Assembly: GCA_937912045.1 (NCBI GenBank)
Contig: CALDPI010000218.1
Location: 1-6,793 of the forward strand
Direction: 5' to 3'
DNA: 6,793 bases
From: an uncultured Clostridia bacterium
Lineage (GTDB): Bacteria > Bacillota > Clostridia > Oscillospirales > Acutalibacteraceae
The position numbers and the translations under genes were made by a program. Shown here one piece after another: positions 1 through 6,539 of this stretch. The notes under the pieces were generated by a model. The model did no database searches. It had not been told where the DNA came from and saw only the letters and a list, made by a program, of their open reading frames with translations. How positions within the stretch are numbered: position 1 is the first letter of the stretch; every line of letters begins with the position of its first letter.

Positions 1-613
1 TCGGCTCGCGCACACTGCGGAGTGCATCGGTGAGTTCTCTGAGACAGGGCGTATCGGTAATGGAATCATCCCCGATCTGTGCGACTTCAAGAATGAGGTT
101 TTCGAAATCGGAAAGCACCTTCTCGTTTTGTCTCAGCAGCGTTTTCAGATAGAAGGAATGCATCTCGAATTTCCTCTGGTCAACCCCGTCATAGATCATG
201 ACACGATTGATAAAGCGCTTGGTATTCGCGAGGATATACCGTTCGACATCTTCCGCAGTGGTAAGGAAAGGATTGTCGTCGGAGGAGTCCAGGATATTGT
301 TGAGCGCCTTTTGTTTTCGTTCGAGAGAATCGAGCTGATTGAGGGCAATTTTAATTTCCTCAGAGAACGGTGAATCTTCGGAGAGCCAGGCAGACAGTGC
401 TTTCTGGTAGTCATCGGTATCTTTCAGCTTTTTGGGATCGCTCACAACAGACGCGCTGTTGAGTTTCATCATCACGCCGCAGCAGATCAGGGTAAGGATG
501 ACCGCGGCGATCGGAGCGAGAATTTCCCCGTCCATGATCTTATAGCCGATGATGCCGCCGAGGAGACCGGTGGCAGCGATCAGAATCAGTTTCCAGGTAG
601 TTGCTTTTTTCAT
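1..613 (-). CDS. Two-TM membrane protein of unknown function (partial, C-terminus beyond window)
   Basis: I do not recognise this family with confidence. The frame is open from ATG at 613 to the window edge (204 codons, no stop). Residues 7-24 and 32-49 form a hydrophobic hairpin. The rest (50-204) is soluble, charged and mostly helical, with a possible coiled coil at about 84-109 (LNQLDSLERKQKALNNIL). This is consistent with a membrane-anchored cytoplasmic domain. The overall plan vaguely recalls XpaC-type proteins found next to TelA, but I see no diagnostic motif and do not assign it. An AAAGGAG (628-634) lies 14 bases before the ATG, which is long; an in-frame CTG at 620-622 would sit 5 bases from it, so the true start is uncertain. 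All 18 Ile codons are ATC or ATT with no ATA, unlike the ATA-rich genes at 2900-6400. It has its own promoter and is separated from ispH-rpsA by a terminator, so it is a separate transcription unit. Confidence 0.8.
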   Translation of the reverse strand, partial: MKKATTWKLILIAATGLLGGIIGYKIMDGEILAPIAAVILTLICCGVMMKLNSASVVSDPKKLKDTDDYQKALSAWLSEDSPFSEEIKIALNQLDSLERKQKALNNILDSSDDNPFLTTAEDVERYILANTKRFINRVMIYDGVDQRKFEMHSFYLKTLLRQNEKVLSDFENLILEVAQIGDDSITDTPCLRELTDALRSVREP

Positions 614-648
614 CAGTTTCAGAGCAGCTCCTTTCGTGGTATGAGGAT

Positions 649-677
649 ATCATATCATAAAATAACAGCGATGTCAA
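649..677 (-). promoter_or_regulatory. Sigma-A/sigma-70-type promoter for the two-TM protein gene
   Basis: Read on the minus strand, a perfect -35 TTGACA (672-677) is followed after exactly 17 bases by TATGAT (649-654), one mismatch from the TATAAT consensus. Transcription would start near 642 and leave a leader of about 29 bases that includes the AAAGGAG at 628-634. The site lies just downstream of the ispH-rpsA terminator, so it restarts transcription for the next gene. No operator-like repeat is seen over it apart from the directly repeated ATGAT within the -10 region. Confidence 0.8.
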
Positions 678-710
678 AGGCGAAAAACGCGCAAAAAGAC
701 GAGATTTTGC

Positions 711-750
711 CTAAAAACAAAAAAGAGGACAGAATAACCCGTCCTCTTTT
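711..750 (-). terminator. Intrinsic terminator of the ispH-rpsA operon
   Basis: A perfect 10-base inverted repeat, AAAAGAGGAC (721-730) and GTCCTCTTTT (741-750), encloses a 10-base loop. On the minus strand the stem runs into a T-rich tail (TTTTTTGTTTTT), as expected for Rho-independent termination about 60 bases after the S1 stop codon. The plus strand has only the four stem-encoded T residues, so the minus direction is favoured. Confidence 0.9.
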
Positions 751-808
751 GAGTAATCTGACCGGAACGCAGCCAGATGATTTTTAAAGTGCAGTGAGAG
801 ATGATGAA

Positions 809-2854
809 TTACTCAGCAGCCTCGGCAGTCTCAACGACAGCTTCCGGATTCTCATCGGAATAAACGAGAGCGTCGCTTTCCTCAGCAGCATCTTCCTCAG
901 CGGTTTCCGGTTCGAGGAGTGCACGAACGGAGAGGCTGATGCGCTTTTTCTCGGTGTCGATTTCGGTGATCTTAACGGTAACGACATCGCGGACATTGAT
1001 GACATCCTTGACATTGGTCACGCGCTTATCGGAGAGCTGAGAGATGTGGATAAGGCCATAAACACCGTCAACGATTTCTGCAAATGCGCCAAAAGGCATC
1101 ATGTTAACAATCTTAACCTTTGCGGTGTCCTCAAGCTGATAAGTATCATTGAAAATCTTCCAAGGGTTAGTAGCGTCTGTCTTGTATCCAAGAGAGATTC
1201 TGCCTTTTTCGCGGTCGAAGGACTTAACGAAAACTGTGATAACATCACCAACTGCAACAACTGCAGAGGGATGCTTAATGGACTTCCAAGAAAGTTCGCT
1301 TACGTGAACCATACCGTCAACGCCGCCGATATCAACGAATGCGCCGTAGCCTGTGAGCGACTTAACAACACCTGTGAACTTATCGCCAACTGCAATAGAC
1401 TCCCAGATTTTTGCGAGCTGTGCCTTGCGCTCTTCACGAAGAACGCTGCGAATGGAGCCGACCGCTCTGTGACCGCGGCCAATCTCAATAATGCGGAAGG
1501 AAACCTCTTTGCCCTTGAGCTCGTCAAGCGATTCGCCTCTTGTTGCGGTTGCCTGTGAAGCGGGAATGAAAACTCTTGCACCGCTGGTGCTTGCCATTAC
1601 GCCGCCCTTAATAACGTCGGTAACGGTTCCTGTAATAATCTCGCCGCTTTCCTTTGCGTCAACAATCTTGTCCCAGCCTGCGATGGCGTCATATCTGCGC
1701 TTGGAAAGCATTGCGGTGCCTTCCTGGTCATTTGTACGCATAATGATAAGGTCAAGAACGTCGCCAACCTTAACCGCTTCTGTAAGGTCAAGATTGGAAT
1801 CATAAGAATACTCGTCTGCAGTTATGTATCCTGTAAGACCTCTGCCGATGTCAACCATAATCTCTGTCGGCTTAACGGCCAGTACTTCTCCCTTTACTTT
1901 TTGGTCAGAGTTCAGACTGTTGAGGGATTCTTCAAAAGCCTCTTCGTCTGTCATCTCCTCAAAACTTTTACGAACAACTTCTTTTTCCTCGGCCTGTTCT
2001 TCTACCGGTTGCAATTTTTCTTCCATGGTTGCAATAACCTCCTTTATAATGCCGGCGGGTGTTGAAGCACCTGCCACGACGCCGATATTCTGTGCAGCAG
2101 AAAGGCTTTCAATATCAAGCTCGTCCGCGGTTTCTGCAAAAAGGGTGTTTTTGCAAAGGCCGCTGCAGACATCGAAAAGCTTCCCGGTGTTTGAACTGTG
2201 ACGTCCACCCACAACGACCATTGCATCACAATGGGCTGCAAGCTCTGCCGCCTCTTTCTGTCTATCGGAAGTCGCAGAACATATTGTATCAAAAATTAAC
2301 GGATTTGTATATACTTTTTTTAAAATTTTTTTACTTTTTTCAAATATTTTTTTATTAAAAGTGGTCTGTGATACCACAGTTAAGTCCTCATCAGGCGAAA
2401 AACCGCGTTCTTCTATCAGTTTTTCGAGCTCGTCGGTGTTTGAAAAAACAAAGTAAGGAACTGTACAATGCCCGATTATTCCAAGCACCTCCTGATGATT
2501 GGGGTCGCCCTCTATTAAGACGGTGCCATTGGCGTTTTGCACTATTTTATGAATTTTTGCCACAAAGGGACAGGTGGCATCAGCAAGGGCTATGCCGCTG
2601 TTTTTCGCCTTTTCATACACATCCCTTGCGACGCCGTGCGAACGGATTACAAGTGTTTCGTCCGCCCCCACCTCATCGGGTGAAGCAACCGTTCTGACGC
2701 CCTTATCTTCCAACTCATTTACGAGCTGGGCGTTGTGTATGATAGGTCCCAGCGTGCAGACCTTTTTTCCGTCTGCCAGCAAATCATAAACCATTTTAAC
2801 CGCGCGGTCCACGCCGAAGCAAAATCCGGCGGTTTTTGCAAGCTTTATGTTCAA
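809..2854 (-). CDS. ispH-rpsA: Bifunctional HMBPP reductase (IspH) / 30S ribosomal protein S1 fusion
   Basis: The N-terminal ~275 residues are IspH (LytB), the [4Fe-4S] enzyme that reduces HMBPP to IPP and DMAPP in the last MEP-pathway step. The C-terminal part is ribosomal protein S1, which binds mRNA on the 30S subunit. With the TTG start at 2852-2854 the cluster cysteines fall at 12 (AGFCFGV), 95 (DATCPFV) and 192 (DTICSATSDRQ). His40, His73, His120 and Glu122 (DPNHQE) match the HMBPP-binding set. Four S1 repeats follow at about 320-390, 404-473, 490-558 and 575-646, then an acidic Ala/Glu tail. An open frame extends to GTG 2869, but I prefer TTG: GGGAG lies 8 bases upstream, the TTG overlaps the plsC stop (TTGA), and the product starts like canonical IspH with Cys12. 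The fusion is known in Clostridia. The total of 681 residues is complete. The last ~50 codons differ in codon use (see findings). Confidence 0.93.
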   Translation of the reverse strand: MNIKLAKTAGFCFGVDRAVKMVYDLLADGKKVCTLGPIIHNAQLVNELEDKGVRTVASPDEVGADETLVIRSHGVARDVYEKAKNSGIALADATCPFVAKIHKIVQNANGTVLIEGDPNHQEVLGIIGHCTVPYFVFSNTDELEKLIEERGFSPDEDLTVVSQTTFNKKIFEKSKKILKKVYTNPLIFDTICSATSDRQKEAAELAAHCDAMVVVGGRHSSNTGKLFDVCSGLCKNTLFAETADELDIESLSAAQNIGVVAGASTPAGIIKEVIATMEEKLQPVEEQAEEKEVVRKSFEEMTDEEAFEESLNSLNSDQKVKGEVLAVKPTEIMVDIGRGLTGYITADEYSYDSNLDLTEAVKVGDVLDLIIMRTNDQEGTAMLSKRRYDAIAGWDKIVDAKESGEIITGTVTDVIKGGVMASTSGARVFIPASQATATRGESLDELKGKEVSFRIIEIGRGHRAVGSIRSVLREERKAQLAKIWESIAVGDKFTGVVKSLTGYGAFVDIGGVDGMVHVSELSWKSIKHPSAVVAVGDVITVFVKSFDREKGRISLGYKTDATNPWKIFNDTYQLEDTAKVKIVNMMPFGAFAEIVDGVYGLIHISQLSDKRVTNVKDVINVRDVVTVKITEIDTEKKRISLSVRALLEPETAEEDAAEESDALVYSDENPEAVVETAEAAE
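2024..2045 (-). promoter_or_regulatory. Possible internal ribosome binding site and ATG for free S1
   Basis: On the coding strand, AAAGGAGG (2038-2045) is followed 11 bases later by an in-frame ATG (2024-2026) exactly at the IspH-S1 seam. Initiation here would give a protein of about 405 residues holding all four S1 domains, about the size of a free four-domain S1. The motif is also the coding sequence for Lys-Glu-Val in the conserved IspH C-terminal IIKEVI, so it may have arisen through protein constraint alone. Whether it is used is inference. Confidence 0.45.
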
Positions 2855-3450
2855 AATTTCAACTCCCACAGGCTAATTATGCTTTTATAAATCTTATCGG
2901 AAATTTCCACGAGCTTTTCCTTTGTTGCCTTGCCGTCGCACAGGGTACTGTTTTCAATTATTTCGCCAAAGCGAAGCGTAACCTTTCGGAAGGGATTTGA
3001 TCTCCCCTCTTTATAAATCGACCCAGGCAGCACGTCGGCACCTGTTTTTGCCGCAATAAAGGCACAGCCTGTTTTAACCTCACGCATTGGGCCTGTGCGA
3101 TAACGCTTGCCCTCAGGGAAAATGCCGAGAACGTCGCCGTTTTTGATAACCGCCATAGAATGACGGATTGAGGCTATATCCCTGCCGCCGCGGTCAACGG
3201 GAAAAGCGCCCATTTTTCTGAAAATTGCCGCAAGCAACGGCACCTTGAAAATTTCCTTTTTTGCCATAAAGCAGATACTGCGCGGGCAAAAAGCTATAAG
3301 CAGCACAACGTCCAGCATTGAGGTGTGGTTGCAGCAAAGCATAAAGGGTTTGTCCGAGGGGATATTCTCTTCCCCGACGATTTTTACACGGAACATAATC
3401 TTGGCGATGGGGGTAATAAACGCCTTAACAGCCTTATAAAACCGCGACAT
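2851..3450 (-). CDS. plsC: 1-acyl-sn-glycerol-3-phosphate acyltransferase (PlsC family)
   Basis: This membrane-associated enzyme transfers an acyl chain to lysophosphatidic acid to make phosphatidic acid, the precursor of all phospholipids. The 199 residues carry the family motifs in order: NHTSMLD (41-47; catalytic His42 and Asp47, the HX4D motif), GAFPVDRGGRD (81-91), FPEGKR (111-116; the usual form is FPEGTR) and LPGSIYK (141-147). A weakly hydrophobic N-terminus may associate with the membrane. I chose ATG at 3448-3450 because AAAGGGAG (3458-3465) sits 7 bases upstream; a longer frame to TTG 3468 has no such site. It overlaps cmk by 17 bases and its TGA overlaps the ispH TTG start, so all three are probably translationally coupled. 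Exact acyl donor and substrate cannot be read from sequence. Confidence 0.92.
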   Translation of the reverse strand: MSRFYKAVKAFITPIAKIMFRVKIVGEENIPSDKPFMLCCNHTSMLDVVLLIAFCPRSICFMAKKEIFKVPLLAAIFRKMGAFPVDRGGRDIASIRHSMAVIKNGDVLGIFPEGKRYRTGPMREVKTGCAFIAAKTGADVLPGSIYKEGRSNPFRKVTLRFGEIIENSTLCDGKATKEKLVEISDKIYKSIISLWELKF

Positions 3451-4114
3451 TTTCAAGCTCCCTTTCAATTATGCCTTTAAGCTCTGCAACCGACTGCTCG
3501 AGAGTGTTGCCCGAAGTATCTACGTATATGGAATCCTCTGCCGGCTTAAGCGGTGCAACGGCACGTGTGGAATCGTTATGGTCGCGTTTTATGATATCGC
3601 TCAAAACGTCCTCAAATTTGACGTCCATGCCCTTTTCTATAAGCTCTTTATATCTGCGGTCAGCACGCGCTTCGGGGGAGGCTGTGAGGAAAATTTTAAT
3701 CTGTGCGTCGGGCAGGACGACGGTGCCTATATCTCTACCGTCCATAATGACGTTGTTTTCCCTGGCCAGACGACGCTGTGTTTCGAGCAGAAAAGCACGC
3801 ACAGCAGGAATGGCCGACACGGCAGATGCCATCATCGAAACCTCGGGTGTGCGAATGCTGTCTGTAACGTCAACCCCGTCGAGCAGCATTCGCTGTTCGC
3901 CGTTTTTAAACTCTATATTAACCGAAAGCGAGGACAGAATTTCCTCAACGTTTTCTATTTTTTCGGGTGTGGCGCCTGCGCGTGAAAACTTGAGCGACAC
4001 GGTGCGATAAAGCGCGCCTGTATCGACGTAGATATAGCCAAGCTCACGCGATACGGTTTTTGCTATTGTGCTTTTACCTGCGCCTGCAGGTCCGTCGATT
4101 GCTATTGAAATCAT
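3434..4114 (-). CDS. cmk: Cytidylate kinase (CMP/dCMP kinase)
   Basis: It phosphorylates CMP and dCMP with ATP to the diphosphates, feeding pyrimidine salvage, DNA precursors and CDP-lipid synthesis in the cytoplasm. The 226-residue length is normal for the family. Visible motifs are the P-loop GPAGAGKS (8-15), DTGALYR (31-37, nucleotide monophosphate binding), an IRTPEVS segment (88-94), NVIMDGRDIGTVVLP (121-135), the Arg-rich lid region (150-155) and RDHNDSTRAVAPLKPAEDS (177-195), all diagnostic for Cmk. The ATG at 4112-4114 has GAGGGG 7 bases upstream. It begins 15 bases after the flavoprotein stop and overlaps plsC by 17 bases. Cmk next to plsC and ispH-rpsA is a recurrent clostridial arrangement. 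Ile codons include about half ATA, the typical usage of this block. Confidence 0.96.
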   Translation of the reverse strand: MISIAIDGPAGAGKSTIAKTVSRELGYIYVDTGALYRTVSLKFSRAGATPEKIENVEEILSSLSVNIEFKNGEQRMLLDGVDVTDSIRTPEVSMMASAVSAIPAVRAFLLETQRRLARENNVIMDGRDIGTVVLPDAQIKIFLTASPEARADRRYKELIEKGMDVKFEDVLSDIIKRDHNDSTRAVAPLKPAEDSIYVDTSGNTLEQSVAELKGIIERELENVAVL

Positions 4115-4129
4115 AATAAACCCCTCAAC

Positions 4130-5356
4130 TTATATGTTTTTTCCGGCAACTACACCGGTTGAAAATGCAATTTGAAGATTAAAGCCGCCCGTACAGGCAT
4201 CAAGGTCGAGTATTTCGCCTGCGAAAGCGAGACCCTTTACCAATTTTGAATGCATTGTGCGCGGGTCAACCTCTTTTAAGGAGATGCCGCCTGCGGTCAC
4301 CACAGCCTCTTCTATCGGGCGGAGGGCCGTCACCTTGAGTGTAAGCCTTTTGAGGACCGAAAGAAGTGCTGCACGCTCTGCGGCTGTGATTTGATTAACC
4401 TTTCTCTCGGGTGGAATTTTTGAAAGTGACACAACCACGGGGACGAGCTTTTTAGGCAGCAGCGCATCCAGACTGTTTATAAAGTTTTTATTGGCATTTT
4501 CACTGAAATCGCGCAATATGCGTGCATCGAGCGCGGCCTCGTCAAGTGCAGGCTTTAAATCAATACAGACGGTATAGTCTGCATTTTTTAAATCGCGCAT
4601 TAGCATAGATGCGCTCAAAACCGTGGGACCCGATATGCCAAAGTGGGTGAAAAGCAGCTCACCAAAATCCTTATATACAGACTTTTTGCCACCGTTTTTA
4701 TAAACCTCTATTGCCACGTTTTTAAGCGAAAGTCCCTGCAGTCTTGTGCAAAAGCCCTCTCTGCATTCCAGTCCCACAAGCGAGGGTGAAAGCTCTGTTA
4801 CGGTATGGCCAAGCTCACTCGCCATACGGTAACCGTCACCCGTTGAGCCTGTAAGAGGATATGAAAGTCCGCCTGTTGCAAGTATGACACCGTCGCACTC
4901 TATGTAATCGCCGTTTCCCAAGAAAACACCGCAGACAGCGCCGTTTTTTACGTCTATGCTCCCTGCTTTAGCGGTTATGATTTCGGCACCGCTCTTTGCA
5001 AAGTTAACGAGCGCATCGACAATGTCCACCGACTTATCTGACACAGGAAAAACGCGGTTGCCGCGTTCGGTTTTAAGCGGAACACCTCTTTTTTCAAAAA
5101 AGTCCATTGTGTCCTCGGCGGAAAACTCTGAAAATGCGGAAAACAAAAACTTTCCGTTTTTACCTGCCGCTTTTATAAGGCCGTTTATATCCGTATTGTT
5201 GGTGACGTTACAGCGGCCCTTGCCCGTTATCATAACCTTTCTGGCAGGGCGCGGCTGTGATTCAATTACTGTGACGCTGTTGCCACATTCTGCGGCAAAG
5301 CCTGCCGCCATAAGTCCTGCGGCACCGCCGCCGATTACCACTATCCTCTTACCCAT
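4130..5356 (-). CDS. FAD-dependent oxidoreductase, HI0933/YhiN/BaiN family
   Basis: This flavoprotein family is annotated variously as HI0933-like, aminoacetone oxidase-like or BaiN-like; its housekeeping substrate is not settled, so I assign none. The 408 residues show a Rossmann dinucleotide site GGGAAG (9-14) with Glu32 at the end of the second strand for the FAD ribose, the family signature GKGRCNVTN (45-53), ATGGLSYPLTGSTGDGY (160-176), GELLFTHFGISGP (232-244), and the C-terminal TAGGI (354-358) and GEILDLDACTGGFNLQIAFSTG (380-401) that complete the FAD site. Full length with no damaged motif. The ATG at 5354-5356 follows a weak GGTGA site and lies 10 bases after the upstream membrane-protein stop. 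A gene of this family just upstream of cmk is common in Clostridia, although no functional link is established. Confidence 0.92.
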   Translation of the reverse strand: MGKRIVVIGGGAAGLMAAGFAAECGNSVTVIESQPRPARKVMITGKGRCNVTNNTDINGLIKAAGKNGKFLFSAFSEFSAEDTMDFFEKRGVPLKTERGNRVFPVSDKSVDIVDALVNFAKSGAEIITAKAGSIDVKNGAVCGVFLGNGDYIECDGVILATGGLSYPLTGSTGDGYRMASELGHTVTELSPSLVGLECREGFCTRLQGLSLKNVAIEVYKNGGKKSVYKDFGELLFTHFGISGPTVLSASMLMRDLKNADYTVCIDLKPALDEAALDARILRDFSENANKNFINSLDALLPKKLVPVVVSLSKIPPERKVNQITAAERAALLSVLKRLTLKVTALRPIEEAVVTAGGISLKEVDPRTMHSKLVKGLAFAGEILDLDACTGGFNLQIAFSTGVVAGKNI

Positions 5357-5366
5357 TTGTTCACCG

Positions 5367-5894
5367 TTATTTTTTTAGAAATCTTGATACTGTGTTGTGA
5401 AATTTATAGAAATACCAATCCGACAGGCGCAAAAGCTCAAAATCGTAAACCCAGAAAACACCGTTTGCAAGGGCGAGGGTCAGATAAGCCATATACTGTG
5501 CGCCGCCCGAAAAACCATCGTCTATGCCGAGAATTCGCATAATTACAAGGTATATTAAAAGTATTGTGCCGTTAAATAGCAGAGCCTTTAGTGTGATGCG
5601 CAACACCTTTGATTTTATCCGTTCAAGCGGCACCTTTATTATCGGATAATATCCGAAGAAGCAAAGAAAAAGCAAAGCCGCCTCCGGCTCGGCCGTGAGA
5701 AGCGAGATAACCGCCGCACAGATATACGAAAAGGTTGCCCATTTGGTGCCGCATTCAATCACCACCACCATTATAAAGAGGGCGGCAAAGGCAGGCACCG
5801 TGTATGTAAGGTATGGGAAATATGACACCAGCATTAAAACGACGGACAGCGCGCCCATCATTGCTGAAAAGGTTATATATCCCGTTTTTTTCAT
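5367..5894 (-). CDS. Conserved polytopic inner-membrane protein, unknown function
   Basis: A 175-residue protein with about six hydrophobic segments at roughly 6-26, 31-49, 52-68, 70-86, 99-122 and 134-152, and positive ends (MKKTG at the start, RFLKK at the end). The KTGYITFSAMMGALSVVLM N-terminus and overall size resemble ECF-transporter S components, and similar proteins occur in Clostridia, but I see no substrate-specific motif and leave the function open. Polar marks that may matter are Glu47, Glu69 and Glu71 around TAEPEAA, the FFGYYPIIK segment (79-87) and YDFELLRLSDWYFY (150-163). The start ATG at 5892-5894 has AGGTG about 5 bases upstream. It is 21 bases after the DnaJ-like gene and 10 before the flavoprotein gene, so it is cotranscribed with them. 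No energy-coupling ATPase genes are nearby, though a solitary S component is possible. Confidence 0.85.
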   Translation of the reverse strand: MKKTGYITFSAMMGALSVVLMLVSYFPYLTYTVPAFAALFIMVVVIECGTKWATFSYICAAVISLLTAEPEAALLFLCFFGYYPIIKVPLERIKSKVLRITLKALLFNGTILLIYLVIMRILGIDDGFSGGAQYMAYLTLALANGVFWVYDFELLRLSDWYFYKFHNTVSRFLKK

Positions 5895-5915
5895 ATTATC
5901 ACCTGAAAACAGAAA

Positions 5916-6539
5916 TTAGCAGCAACGAATGAAGTCGCCGCCCATGCACTCGCAGCAGCAGTCTGCGCAGATAAGTCCCTGACAAACGTCGCAGGTGCTG
6001 CAACCGCCCATATTGGCAGAGCTGCCGTAAGGGTTGTGATAGCCGCCGCCCGTCTGACGCTGGATACGGTTGAACGCCTCGCGATATTCGGGGTTTGTCG
6101 GGTCCATTCGGCAGGCAGTTGCAAAATCGCTGTATGCACCGTCAAACCAGCCGCGCTTATAAAGGACAGAGCCGTTTAAAAAATGCCATTCTGCGTTGCG
6201 GTTGGCGGTGGGAATGCCGTCAAGCAGCTCCTGCGCCTCCTCATAACGTCCTGCCGCTATGAGATTGCGTATATCGGGGAATGACGAGCCGGCGGTGTTG
6301 TATGCACCGCCCCCATTTTTACCGCGTGTGCGGCGCTGATTCATTATTTTATCATATGCGTCGTTTATTTCCTGCATTTTTTCAGCTGCCAAATCGGCAA
6401 TGGGGTTATCGGCATAGTTATCGGGATGGTACTTGCGCGCCAGCTTCCGATAGGCCTTCTTGATATCGGCTTCCGACGCGTCCTTGGGGACACCCAGAAT
6501 CTTGTAAAAATCCTTATCGACCCAATCCTGACTAGCCAA
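5916..6539 (-). CDS. J-domain protein with TPR-like repeat and Cys-rich tail (probably chimeric at its N-terminus)
   Basis: The 207 residues comprise a J-domain (about 10-68) with HPD at 38-40, the motif that stimulates DnaK ATPase; a TPR-like helical stretch (87-160, with GRYEEAQELLDGI and WHFLNGSVLYKRGWFDGAYSDFATA); and a tail with 10 Cys in residues 180-207. It lacks the Gly/Phe region, the four CxxCxGxG zinc motifs and the substrate domains of true DnaJ, so it is a specialised co-chaperone, typical of Clostridia. The start is TTG at 6537-6539 with GGGGA 6 bases upstream. Residues 1-39 (MASQDWVDKDFYKILGV and on) instead resemble actinobacterial DnaJ and use only AAG for Lys. From NYADNPIADLA onward the protein is clostridial and uses AAA. 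I think the N-terminus belongs to another gene (see findings). The reading frame stays open across the join. Confidence 0.8.
   Translation of the reverse strand: MASQDWVDKDFYKILGVPKDASEADIKKAYRKLARKYHPDNYADNPIADLAAEKMQEINDAYDKIMNQRRTRGKNGGGAYNTAGSSFPDIRNLIAAGRYEEAQELLDGIPTANRNAEWHFLNGSVLYKRGWFDGAYSDFATACRMDPTNPEYREAFNRIQRQTGGGYHNPYGSSANMGGCSTCDVCQGLICADCCCECMGGDFIRCC
6400..6460. other. Probable sequence junction inside the J-domain
   Basis: Family resemblance and codon choice change within codons of about 27-46 of the DnaJ-like gene. Upstream codons have 7 or more Lys as AAG and none as AAA; downstream Lys codons are AAA and Ile includes ATA. The break coincides with KKAYRKLARKYHPDN, conserved in nearly all J-domains, where unrelated genomes could share a k-mer. 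I infer an assembly chimera or a recombination point; the exact base cannot be set by eye. Confidence 0.55.

Noticed and set aside
794..1558. 254-codon plus-strand open frame
   Set aside because: It lies wholly antisense to the S1 domains, shows no recognisable domain, and its Asn/Cys-rich composition mirrors S1 codons such as GTT and GCA read in reverse.
2851..2869. GTG at 2869 as the ispH start
   Set aside because: No ribosome binding site precedes it. The TTG at 2854 has GGGAG at 8 bases and gives the canonical IspH N-terminus with Cys12.
2899..2908. GGAAATTTCC palindrome
   Set aside because: It is short, lies inside plsC coding sequence, and has no T tract or second site to suggest an operator or terminator.
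3451..3468. TTG at 3468 as the plsC start
   Set aside because: The ATG at 3450 has AAAGGGAG 7 bases upstream, and the six extra codons actually encode that site.
3471..4010. 179-codon plus-strand open frame
   Set aside because: Fully antisense to cmk, Ser-rich and motif-free; the minus strand carries all Cmk motifs.
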